Assembly (NCBI GenBank): GCA_021495925.1
Contig: JAKEKT010000010.1
Coordinates: 522,624-586,623, forward strand
Direction of reading: 5' to 3'
From: Diplodia intermedia
Taxonomy: Eukaryota > Ascomycota > Dothideomycetes > Botryosphaeriales > Botryosphaeriaceae
DNA length: 64,000 nt
Part shown: piece by piece, positions 35,524 through 45,625 of the stretch
Position numbering within the stretch: position 1 is the stretch's first letter
Layout: the number at the start of each line of letters is the position of its first letter
Program-made: the position numbers and the translations under genes
The notes under the pieces: model-generated
The model's database searches: none
Told to the model about the DNA's origin: nothing
The model's input: the letters and a program-made list of their open reading frames with translations, nothing else

Positions 35524-36169
35524 CTATTTCCGAGCACCAAACTTGTCAGGCGCAGCACATTGGGTGATTCGCTGGGCCAGAGTCACAACTGGGAACGGGG
35601 GAAAAGAAATCAGTAAGTGTTCAAGGTAGATCGAGAGGGCATGAGTTCTTCTGATGGACAGGCCAAACGTACGTTCCTCTGTGCAATCGCCGTTTCCATT
35701 CGACACGCAATCGCTATACTGCTTCTTTGCCGGGTTGACATCGTTCGACGAGACGCAATCTGTAAAGTAATTCGGTCAGCCATTCGTCCTACCTTTGATT
35801 TTCTGCACATGGTATCTCCAATTCTTTCCAAGACAAAACAGAAAGGGAGAGGATATAGCAGACTCGCAGAGAAAAAGAAAGAACAGATATACCTCTCAAC
35901 TTTGCCTCAATCCCGCTGCCACCCCCTCCACCTCCCCCACTGGCTGAGCCACCACCAACCCTGCCACCGCCCTTCTTCTCATCCTGCTTGTTCGCCTCCG
36001 CCTCCTCGCCGCTGCTCTCTCCCTGCGCTGACCTGCTCGTGGGCGTCGACGTGCTGGCACCGCCCTTGACGCCTGCGTGGCCGCGCTGCTGAGCAGTGCC
36101 GCCATTAACGTCTGGTGGCGATTCGGCGATCGCGTCGCGCGGGAGGAAGAGGTCGGAGATGAAACCCAT
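35524..36169 (-). CDS. unrecognised 142-residue Cys-containing protein
   Basis: Three exons: 35893-36169, 35673-35759 (87 nt) and 35524-35588 (65 nt), in phase. The N terminus MGFISDLFLPRDAIAE is followed by a low-complexity Gly/Ser/Glu/Lys stretch (residues 18-88), then a compact C-terminal segment of about 50 residues with four Cys: LRDCVSSNDVNPAKKQY, DCVSNGNGDCTEEL, RITQCAAPDKFGARK. The ordered tail after a disordered head, with paired Cys in helices, recalls small CHCH-type mitochondrial proteins, but spacing (x7 and x13) is not the twin CX9C pattern, so I do not assign it. It is supported because both small exons only make sense together. Function unknown. Confidence 0.6.
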
Positions 36170-37022
36170 AATTTGCGTGTATGTGTTCTTTTCTCAATTT
36201 CGATTGAATGAGCGAGGGGACTTTTCGCGGCTTTGGTTCGTTCGATGTTGGAATTGTAAACACACAATTCACGCAGGCTTTATGTGAAGCAGAGGGTGGA
36301 CATGACTTTACTGAGCTGTACGTTGTACGTGTAATGCTGTTAATCCATGACGTTTGCATCAACGTTGTCGCATCATTACGACATATCCTCTCTTTGGCGA
36401 TCTTCCGCGTTTGGGTCTTCCGCCACAAATCAGCCACTTCCGCAAGGAGGGACTGACTGATCCGCAACACCAAATCGATCATCGCAAACTACTAATGACT
36501 CATGACTTACGACGAATGATGAACCCTGATTTTCATAGACTTCATATTCAACATCTCAAGTACAGAGTAAATACTTGAAGTGACACCAGCCGCGCATCGG
36601 CAGACCTTGGGATGAAATGCTCCATCTTACACCTCCACTCGAAAGCCTCAGACAAATCCATTCCGACGCGCAACAAGAAGGGCAGCCTCGAACCGTTACG
36701 ACGTCAGCAGACCATGTGGAATCTTGCCCAAAGAACCATATCCAACGATAAAAAAGAATAGAAAAAAGATGGAATCTTCGACCAGACTCATTCCGAACGA
36801 AAGCCAACAAAAAAGCCTTCCTTCCAATCGGCGGACCATGTGATGACCTGGGTATCTCTTTTTTTTGGACGACGCTATGCCACCCATCAACTTTTCCCTC
36901 TCTCTCTCCCAAACAAGAGATCTGGAACAAACTCCTTCCAATGCAGTTGGTGATCACACTTCAATTCAACAAGAGCAAAAGAAGAACGACGGAACGGAAA
37001 GAAGCAAGAAAAAGGGAACCGG
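36170..37022. other. intergenic region
   Basis: Upstream of the small Cys-containing gene and downstream of the transaminase. AT-richer than the flanks; no supported feature. Confidence 0.5.
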
Positions 37023-38422
37023 CTAAGCGCTCTTCCCCGCCCTGACGACCGCATCGATGGCCGCCGCCGCGGCGACGACGTTCTTCGAGTTCAAGCCGGC
37101 GATGGACGCGCGGCCCGAGCTCATGAGGTACATGTGGTGGTCGTCGCGCAGCCGCGCCACCTGCCGCCCGTCCAGGCCCGTGTACGAGAACATGCCGATC
37201 TGGTCGACGATGTGGCGCCACGAGCCGGGCGTGCCGCGGCGGACCAGCTCGCCGTGCAGCCGCCGGCGCATCTCCTTGATGCGCGCCGACATGACGCGCA
37301 GGTCCACCAGCCAGCGCGCGCGCAGCCCCGCGTCGCTGAGGATGGCCGCCACGATGCGCGCGCCGTGGACGGGCGTCGTGCTGAACTCGCCGCGCACCAG
37401 GCGCACCATCTGGCTGAGCGTGCGCGGCAGCGCGTCGTCGCGGGCCAGCAGCACGTGCAGCGCGCCCGCGCGCTGCCCGTACAGGCCGAAGTTCTTCGAG
37501 AACGACTGGGCCACGGCCAGCTCGAGGCCGCGCTCGGCGAAGAGGCGGATGGACGCGGCGTCGGCGTCGAGGTCGCCCGACGCGAAGCCCTGGTAGGCCG
37601 AGTCGAAGAAGGGGAAGAGCCCCTTGCGCTCGCAGAGGTCCGCGATGCCCTCCCACTGCGCCGGCGTGGGGTCGATGCCGGTGGGGTTGTGCGCGCAGGC
37701 GTGCAGCAGGATGATGTCGCCGGCCTGGGCGTCGCGCTCGAGCGTGGCCATCATGCCGTCAAAGTCCAGCGCGCATGTGGCCGGGTTGTAGTAGGGATAG
37801 AGGCACTGCTTGACGCCCGGGGCCGACACATCCCAGATCAGGTGGTGGTTGCCCCAGGTGGGGTCGCTGATCCAGACGCGCTGTGCGCGCAGCGAGTCGG
37901 CCAGGAAGCGGGCGGCCATGTGGTTGGCTCCCGTGCCCGAGATGGTCTGGATGGAGGCGATGCGCGGCGCGAGGTGCGGCGTCAACGGGCCAAAGGTGAG
38001 GTTCTGGGCGTGGGCGACGAAGGGCGCGTAGCCGGTCATGGGCTGGTATTCATGGTCGACGGTAGGGTCCTCGATGATGCGCCTCTCGGCCTGGTGAGGG
38101 TCTGGTCAGCATTCTCTATGAAGATGCCCGCACCGTCGTGGATAACAAAGACGCGGGATCGTTTGAACTCGGGCGGTCCAATCGAAGGGCTGTGCCAAAA
38201 GCAATGGGCTTCAATTGCATGTTGCGGGGGATGGAGACATACCTCTTTCACGCTGGGCAGCACCCACGGCTTAGCCTCATCGTCGCGGTAAACACCGGCT
38301 CCCAAGCTGATCTTGCCGGGATGCTCGTCGAGCGCAAAGTCGCGCATGATCATGAAAGCCTCGTCCATGGGCACATCGTCGAGGTGACCGAAGCGGCTCT
38401 CGGGAATCGGCAGAGAACCCAT
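37023..38422 (-). CDS. aspartate aminotransferase-like enzyme (class I/II)
   Basis: PLP transaminase moving an amino group between a dicarboxylic amino acid and a 2-oxo acid; 415 residues, two exons (38243-38422 and 37023-38090, 152-nt intron). No mitochondrial presequence is evident, so probably cytosolic. Seen: KISLGAGVYRDDE, QTISGTGANHMAARF, CAHNPTGIDPT, DSAYQGFASGD and the Schiff-base Lys near 259 in SFSKNFGLYGQRAG. The carboxylate-binding Arg is in SSGRASIAGLNSKN. The segment that in classical AATs reads like YSNPPxHGARIV is here VRGEFSTTPVHGARIV. The Arg is kept but the neighbouring residues differ, so this may be a paralogue with altered substrate choice, not the housekeeping enzyme. 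Confidence 0.9.
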
Positions 38423-39120
38423 GACGCAGCGATCGGCGGCTACCGACGGCTTGTCTCGGCAGTAGGAGCAGAAAAAAGTCTGACAGGAACAGGAAGGATG
38501 CGACGACGCGTCCTCAGGCGGCTCAGCGTACGGGCGGGCTTGGTAACGAATGAGCGGTGGTGAGGGGAAAGGCCAATGTCACTGTCTTCAACGGTCTAAG
38601 CAGGCGGGGGGAGCCAATCCTTTATGGCCAGCCCCCAGTGGCCGCGATGCCGGCTCCATAATTTTTTTTCCTTGGGAGATGGCGCTGAGTGCGGATACTG
38701 TGCCGTGCTACGCTCCCGTGATCGCGGATAGCTAAGGATCCACACGGAAGGACGTCTCACGCGAGCTGACCGTGAGAGCCGTGGGGTTAGAGCCGTTGTC
38801 GTAGACCGTAATCTAGTCAATTGGCCAGAGGCGGGCTTTGCTGGCTCTGATACGGACTTCCTACTGTCATTGGATTACCACAACATATCACTCCCCCCCT
38901 ACTACCCTCGAAATCACCGGCACGAGAGAGGGCGGCCTGGTTGTTGAGAAGCATCACCGACATCGCACTGCGGGGCCAAGTATGACTGGACCGACGGTCC
39001 GAAAACCTCCTGTGTTCCGTGCTTTTCGTGAATCATTCCATTGGTGACTGTACTAGACTCACTATATTGGACGTCATCTATCGTCTGGACCTATCAAACC
39101 TGTCAAGACTCACCCATTAT
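38423..39120. other. intergenic region
   Basis: Upstream of the transaminase and downstream of the aldolase gene; no supported feature. Confidence 0.5.
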
Positions 39121-40191
39121 TCAGCCGGCCTTCACCAATCTCTCCTCAATCTCCTGAATCTCCGCCAACGCTCCCAGCGTCGTCGTCTTGGCGCCCTCGG
39201 CCGGCTCGACGTACGGCTCCCTGGGCAGGGCCAGCTTGTCCGCGCCCTCGATGCCGGCCCTCTTGGCCGTGAAGTGCGCGGCGACGAACTTGACCACCGC
39301 GATGCCGGCCTTGCACGGATTCTCCGCCAGGGCAGCCTTCTTGTGCAGCTCGAGCGCCTCGTCCGCCTTGCCCTCCTTCCACAGATCGTAGATCCGCACG
39401 ACGGTGCGCGGCGCGATGTTGGCGAAGGCGGCGATGCAGCCCGCGGCCCCCGACGCCAGCGCGCCGAGCAGGAAATCGCTCTGGCCGCCGAACGTCGCGA
39501 AGCCGTCGGCGGGCAGCGCGGCGCTGAGCCGGACGACCTTGGCCACGCTGCCGCACGTCAGCTTGACGCCGACGATCTTGCCCGGGTGTCGCAGCGCCAG
39601 GCGCGCGATGAGATCGCTGTCGAGGTCGAGGCCGTTGGTGACGGCGGGGAAGTTGTAGATGACAATGGGCAGCGGCGATTTCTCCGCGACCGTGTCGAAG
39701 AAGCGCTCCACCACGGCCGGCGTGCTGGCCTTGCCGAAGTACGCCGGCGGCAGCACCAGCGCGTAGTCGGCTCCCGCTGCTGCGGCGTCCGCAATGTGGC
39801 CCAACACCTGCGCCGTGCTGTGTGCGCCGCACCCCGCCATGATGGGGAAGTCTGGCCCGACCGCCTTGCGTGCCGTCGCGATGAGTGTTGCCCGCTCCTG
39901 CGCCGTCAGTAGGAACGTCTCTCCATTCGTTCCCATGATGACCAGTCCCGCCAGCCCCGTCTGCGCGAGGTATTTGTAGTATTTCGTCTGAGCCTCGAGT
40001 GTGAGTTGGTCATTGTCGAAGAAGGTGATGGCGGGTGCCCTGAGCAAGCGTCAATGTCAGTTGAGCAAGTGAGTCGGTGCAGCGATGAAAGCGGCGTGGT
40101 ACACAGATGTTGTTGGGGGAGGGGAAGACGCGGGGATCTGTGCTCACCAAATGCCACTCGGCGGGACCTTTACTTGCTGTGCTGCGACCAT
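39121..40191 (-). CDS. DHDPS/N-acetylneuraminate lyase-family aldolase
   Basis: Class I aldolase of the DapA/NanA superfamily, 320 residues, two exons (40148-40191, 44 nt, and 39121-40039). Splicing rebuilds PPSGIWAPAITFFD, the usual barrel start. Family residues: MGTNGETF (near 50-56, carboxylate binding), Tyr near 143 in IYNFPAVTNG and the Schiff-base Lys near 174 in VGVKLTCGS. Fungi make lysine by the 2-aminoadipate route, so dihydrodipicolinate synthesis is not expected. 4-Hydroxy-2-oxoglutarate aldolase or a sugar-acid aldolase (as in galacturonate breakdown) are the plausible roles. Neighbours (AAT-like enzyme and, further off, glutamate enzymes) would suit a hydroxyproline/glutamate link, but that is inference. 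Confidence 0.88.
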
Positions 40192-40971
40192 TGCGAAGAA
40201 GTGAGAACTGGGTGGCTATGACACCCAAAATGTCGGAAGACTTGACTGGTTTATAGGTATCGTGCTCGTCAGTTGCCCCACCACGCGTTGCCCGCAGGGT
40301 CGCTTTGCTGCGGCGTCCGGCTCGCCATGCCAGATGCCGACTTCGGGTAGGACTCATGAAAGTCCGACCGATCCTCCACCCTGATCCTCCACCCTCCACC
40401 GTTTCCGATCCACTCGGGAGGTATTCCGGTCTGTTGTTTGAAAGATCAAGACTCGAGGTGAGCCCATTCGCGTTTGCCGGCATTAGTAATTCCCAATCGG
40501 AAACTTATCCGTCGCCCATTGTGTAAAACAAACCATCGATTCTAGGCGGTTGGAAACGATTCAACAATTCTTTGCATCACTTGATCAAAAGCTACATCTT
40601 TAGCCAGGCTGCGTGAGCACGTGAAAGAGCTGTCGAGCTCCAGCATGGAAACCACAGCATGACTCAGGACACATACCCCGCCCTTACCCAGCACTTTCCA
40701 GGATACCTTGTTCGGATCGCGGATCCTACGAGTCATTTTGCACAAATTAGTACCCAAAACGTTCAGGTACATCAACTTCAAATAAACAACACGGGCAAAG
40801 ATTGTGTTCAGAACTGCCTTGTAGGCGCTTTCATTGTCTCATAGGGTATAAAGTACATGCCACCTTCCCCATCTCTGTCCCATCATCGACGAGTCATGTT
40901 TCGTAGCCATAGGTCGTAGGATATTCTCGTAGGATCAGGTCGTGAGGTGTCGGTTGTGTTCGTCAAGACAT
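40192..40971. other. intergenic region
   Basis: Upstream of the aldolase and downstream of the stress-protein gene; no supported feature. Confidence 0.5.
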
Positions 40972-41403
40972 CTATTTCTTGCCGCCAATGGTGTCGGAGA
41001 GGCTCTGAGCCGCGTTGCCGACGGTCTCCTGAGCGCTCTGGAGGACACCCTTGGACTGGTTGCTGGCGTCGTCGGAGCCACCGCGAACGCTGTCGGAAGC
41101 CTTCTGGGTGGTCGACTTCTGGCTGTCAGGCTGAGCAGCGCCGGCAGCACTGAAGAACGGCGGAAAAAATGTCAGATGAGTGCAACTACTCCATTGACGC
41201 CGTAGCAAAGGGGCGCGGAGACAACGCGGGTATGAACACAAAGTGTTGTACAAAGACGGGGTGAAGCAGGCAGAAGTGGAAACTTACCGGTCGTAGGTGC
41301 CGGAGATGGACTCCTTGGCCTGGTCAAGAGTGGACTTCTGGCTGTCGGGAGTGATCTTCTCCTGAGCCTGGTCGAGAGTGGACTTGCGGCCTGCGTCAGA
41401 CAT
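40972..41403 (-). CDS. Hsp9/Hsp12-type stress protein
   Basis: Small hydrophilic protein of 97 residues, two exons (41288-41403 and 40972-41149). It starts MSDAGRKSTLDQAQEKI, the conserved opening of the PF04119 (HSP9/HSP12) family, and repeats the unit PDSQKST three times (near residues 19, 46 and in TLDQ/TTQK variants). There are no Cys or Trp. Family members are unfolded in water, form helices on membranes, and build up in heat, osmotic and stationary-phase stress. Length is close to the usual 80-110. The far upstream region holds AGGGG (STRE-like) next to a perfect TGACGTCA, which fits stress-kinase/AtfA control. Confidence 0.92.
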
Positions 41404-42870
41404 GATGAAGGTTGGTTGGTGGAAGTGGTTGGAAGTGGTTGTTTGTAGAAGTGTTGGTTGCTGATGGAAAGCTGTGAAGGCGGATGAAGAAGAGAGGAGG
41501 TCGAGACAGCGAAGGCCTTTTGTAGTGAATGCGCGGCAGCCAAGGCCCAGACGCGCAGCTGCTGTTTCTTAGTTGCGTCATGGGAAGGCGCTCAACTGTT
41601 TGCGGCTGGAGCAAAGGGCGAGCGCGACGCTTGCCTGATCGGGTAGGCGGGGCCGCGGGGCAGGCGGGTTGTGGCCGTGACGCAATGATGATCCACGGCC
41701 ACAATCCGCCTCCAGGCTCTGTCTCGCCCCCGTGCATGGACGGTAGTGATCAGCTGCTCCTTCGCCGCCGCCCTGTTTTGCATCGCGATCAAAAATCCTG
41801 GTGTTGCTCGCAGTTCTTCATCTCTCACGGGGCGTGCAAGGATCAGGGGTGACGTCACACCATAGATCTCGATGGGCACTTTCCCATCGCCATCGTCGAT
41901 AGCCCCCGCCAGGATGCTGCATTGTGGCACCGCCACTGCGCATCCAGATGCGCCCAAATGACACCGTGCTCTTGAGCCGGATGCTCCTGTCCCGGCCTAG
42001 CCTCCTTACTCAGCCGCAAACTTGCCCCGCCTCAGAGAACGCAGGTAAGGAAAGCGGGGCATTGCGGGGCAAATGAAACGCGCTGCCAGGCCTACGAGTT
42101 GTTTATGATGCTTGTTTGGCGTCAACGCGATGCGTTGCTGCAGCGGTGGCGGAGCTGACGACCACCGATGTCGTTCCTGCCCGAGCCGGAGGTCGTCAGC
42201 AGATCCTCCCTATCCTCCGGCTGAAGTGTAGCATGGAGGGCTGCTGGCCGGAAAATGGTCCGCAGTTGCACATGTCAGTTGCGCTCGATCTTAGGCCTGC
42301 TGCATCATCGCTCGAAGAGATGTCGGCATCGCCAGTGCTGGTAACGCAAGCGCGCGCCAGCGTGACGGGCACATGCTCAAGCTCGCCCCGCAGCTGACGC
42401 TTAGGTCTCTGATTCCCAACGGAAACCAGACTGCAAAGGTTAGGTATGAACGCATACTGCCGGCAGACATGTGCGTCGCCTCCCCACCTTCAGAATGCAG
42501 TGGCATCGCAACCTTGATTCCATAGGTTGGGCGATGCGCCAGAATTAGCCGTTATGCTCCATGTGAGAACGCATCGAGGGCGGGGGGTCCCGCTTGACCG
42601 CACGCCAGGTGATGCAGAGCGAGCAACAGAAGCGTATCAGGGACAAAAATGAATGATTGCTGCTGATAAGCCCCTCTTCCGATCGCCGATCTTCTTACAG
42701 TCAAGAAAGGTGCTAATGAAGGCTATTGCTAAAGCAAAAGAAATATGCTGGTATACGTAGAAATGTGGCTGGTTGGTTTACACCCTAAATAATGCTGCGA
42801 TAGCGGCGGAGGAAAAATCACTCAAACGGACATCCGTGCTCTCATGCACACCCCTGATTGCTAATACCAC
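41404..42870. other. 1.5-kb intergenic region
   Basis: Promoter side of the stress-protein gene; the fasciclin gene ends at 42871. No gene supported; a CRE site is listed separately. Confidence 0.55.
41850..41857. promoter_or_regulatory. TGACGTCA CRE overlapping an AGGGGT stress element
   Basis: Sequence CAGGGGTGACGTCAC: a perfect CRE directly preceded by an AGGGG core, about 450 bp upstream of the Hsp12-type start. Both motif types drive stress induction of such genes in yeasts and moulds. Confidence 0.5.
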
Positions 42871-44713
42871 CTAGAGCTCGCCCCAGCCAAGCTCTTCAGC
42901 CTCAGCCTCGGACTCGCCGGATTCGACAAAAGGCTCGAGCCTCGCCTTGAACTCGTCAACACTCAGGTGTTCGCCCTCCCAGAAATCGTTCATTCCTGCG
43001 GTCTTTGGCGGGATCAAAACGCTGCTGACGACTTGGATGACACCGTCTTTAGCGATGCCGTTCTGGATGGCGACACGCGAGAAGCCGTTGATCTTGATCT
43101 CGGTGAAGGGACCGTGGGATCCAATATCCACACTCAGAGGCTTGTCATCAAGCAGGGTCGGCAAATCGACGTGGAAGTAACCCTTGCTGTGCTCGTCATC
43201 CTTCGAGGGACGGTAGAAGGCATCAGAGTAAAGGGTCTGCTCGGGAACAATGTGGTACTTCAGCAACGCCTTGAGGTACTTCTCGCCGTAGGAGCTGAAC
43301 AAGAAGGCGTTGATGCGCGGGCCAAGCTTCTTGAAGGCCCAGTTGGAGGGGGCGAAAAAGGTGCCGCCAGCATGGTCGGTGCTGTTAAGAATATCGAAGA
43401 GACCAGTCTTCTCCAAACCAAGGGTGAGGGTGGAAAACTCTCCAGGCAGAAGAGAAATGATATCGGCTACCTTGGGTGGAGGAATAAGGATTGTGTCGAG
43501 GCCGTGAATGACACCATTCGTGCCAAACTGAGGATCGTGGTCAGTATAGTTTTTTACGTTTTCGTTCATAAAGGTAGTTACTCACAATGTTGATAGCAAC
43601 AATACGGCTATAGAAGTTCAACGTCAATCCCTTGAACCCAATGTTTACACTCAAGCGCTGGGCGAAGTCATCGCCACCAAGAGCCGGCTCCTTGTAGAGC
43701 GTGGGGATGGTGTATGTATGAAGGACACGACCAGCAGGGTAGAACTCGGGCGAAATATGATACAGGAGGACCTTCTTGATGAATTCCTTGCTGGGCTCCT
43801 TGCCGTGCTTAGGGATCTTCTCGAAAGCCTTGTCGGTAGGAGCGAAGACAGTAAAGTTGGCGGTGGTGCCATTCAGCAGTTTGACCAGCTCGGGGTCATC
43901 GTTGATCAACTTCGCCAGTTTGGTGGTATACTTGGATTTGGCAATCAGCTCGTAGACGGTCTGGTTAGGCTTGTGGTGTGGCGGGTGATGCGGCTTTCCC
44001 TTGTGCGGCGGCTTGTCGTGGGGCGGTCCATCATGAGGGGGTCCGTGGTGGGGAGGTCCATGGTGGGGAGGCCTTTCATGCGGAGGCTCATCACGAGGTG
44101 GGGGAGGGGGCGGCGAGAATTCACCTTCACGGCTGCGATGGAATGGCGGAGGCGGCGGGAATTCGCCGTCGTGGTTACGATGGAATGGTGGGGGCGGAGG
44201 AAAGTGTTCGCCATGCGGAGGAGGCGGTGGGTGTTCTCCATGCCGAGGAGGTGGTGGGTGTTCTCCATGTGGAGGAGGTGGTGGATGTTCTCCATGTGGG
44301 GGAGGTGGTGGGTGGTCGCCATGCGGGTGTGGTCTAGGGGGACCTTCAAAGTCAAAGTGTTTGGAATGGCGCGAGGAGCCACTACGCATCCAACCATCCA
44401 TGTCAAAACCGCTCTCATGGATCTTCTCCCACACAGCACCCTCGGCATCGACTATCTTGTCAAAGGCATCGCCGAGAACATCCTTGGCGTCGTGGTAGGG
44501 ACCTCTTAAACCGAACTCGACGGACTCGAACTCGTCCCTGGTGTCGTCAACGAGGTCGTTGAGAGCATCCTTCAGGCTGTCGATCGGATGTTCCGGATGT
44601 GCGAGCGTGTTGTGCGACTCGGATTGAGTGGCAAGCTCATGAAGCATAGCCTCGTCGGGAATGACAAGGGTGGCACCAAGGGCAGCCAACGGAAGGAGAC
44701 CAGCGAACTTCAT
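42871..44713 (-). CDS. secreted two-FAS1-domain protein with proline-rich repeat
   Basis: About 594 residues, two exons (43586-44713 and 42871-43527). A signal peptide (MKFAGLLPLAALGATLV) is followed by a helical acidic region. A low-complexity stretch of tandem HPPPPPHGE-type and HHGPPH-type units follows. Then come two fasciclin domains: FAS1-1 begins QTVYELIAKSKYTTKLAKL with NFTVFAPTDKAFEKI and LLYHISPEFYPAG. FAS1-2 has GLFDILNSTDHAGGTFFAPS, LLKYHIVPEQTLYSD and ends near VIQVVSSVLIPP. The tail is acidic (ESGESEAEAEELGWGEL). FAS1 proteins sit in the cell wall or vacuole and act in adhesion. No C-terminal hydrophobic GPI signal is seen, so it is probably wall-associated or secreted. Confidence 0.93.
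43970..44340 (-). repeat. in-frame proline/histidine-rich repeat tract in fasciclin gene
   Basis: At least five units of about 9-10 residues (H-P-P-P-P-P/R-H-G-E/D), two F-H-R-N/S units (GEFPPPPPFHR) and then GPPH units. A repeat tract of this kind is likely to vary in length between strains. Confidence 0.85.
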
Positions 44714-45625
44714 CTTGGAGGGTTTTTGTAAAGGGAAAACAGCGAAAGGGATGAGACGGAAGGAGGGGTATATAGGAAAGGGTGGATCGAATGATGGATG
44801 CCGAGACAACTTCGATGGCGTCAGGACCTGCAGGTGAGCTTGCTGACACCCGCGTATCGGCTTTTCTCCGCAACTCCGTCGCAGGCTTTCTCAAACACAA
44901 AGAGCAGCAGGAAGGACGTCGGCGGAGCGCGGGCGCCACGGGCACTTTAAGTCAAGGCGCAGCAAACTGGGACTTTCGCTTACGACGCCAGCGTCTATGA
45001 AGCTGACGACTGCTTTGGCGCCAAGCCGAAATGAAGTGACACGATGGCCCGCTACGCGTAGATCCTCGCCAATGCCGCGTCGCGCTGGCAGACAGCCATC
45101 GATGGCGGATTCATCGTGAGCGCAACGAAAGCTGTTGCCTGGGCTGACGGCGGAACGAGCGGGAGCTTGTCGCGCGGGGCTGTGGTTCAGGGCGCATCCG
45201 GTGCTGCGGGGGAGACGGCTGGCCTGGCGCAGCGTTGTCGCTGGCTGCGCGAGTCGCACAGCACGGGGACGCGTAACTTGCTTGCCCTGATTGGAGCACC
45301 ACCTGCAGCCGACGTTCAGCCGGCTCGGCCGACTGCTAGCGGGCTGAGCCCATGATGATGTCAAGAACAGCAGGCGCATCCGGACACAAGCTTTACCAAG
45401 CTTTGCTCCATGTCGAGCTCCCGCCTGGAGAACCCTTCCGAAGCTTCCCAATGGCCCACCATGAGCTGGATCTACGTCAGCCCGCGCCGTTACCGGTCAC
45501 TGCCGTCGCAGACCGCGCGCCTCCTGCTTCTGAGCCCTTATATTTTGTCCTCTTCTCGCCCGCAATTCTTCAGCATTGAACTGCCTCTTCCTCGTCAACC
45601 ATCCCTGTCCATATTCTAGCACACA
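44714..45625. other. divergent promoter region of fasciclin and glutamate decarboxylase genes
   Basis: 912 bp. Apart from the TATATA near the fasciclin start and a TTATATTTT about 85 bp before the decarboxylase start, no feature is supported. Confidence 0.5.
44769..44774 (-). promoter_or_regulatory. TATA box of fasciclin gene
   Basis: TATATA 56 bp upstream of the start codon; a plausible core promoter for an inducible gene. Confidence 0.4.

Noticed and set aside
37134..38291. 385-residue open frame on the + strand
   Set aside because: Antisense shadow of the AAT-like gene in very GC-rich DNA; Arg/Val/Ala-rich composition.
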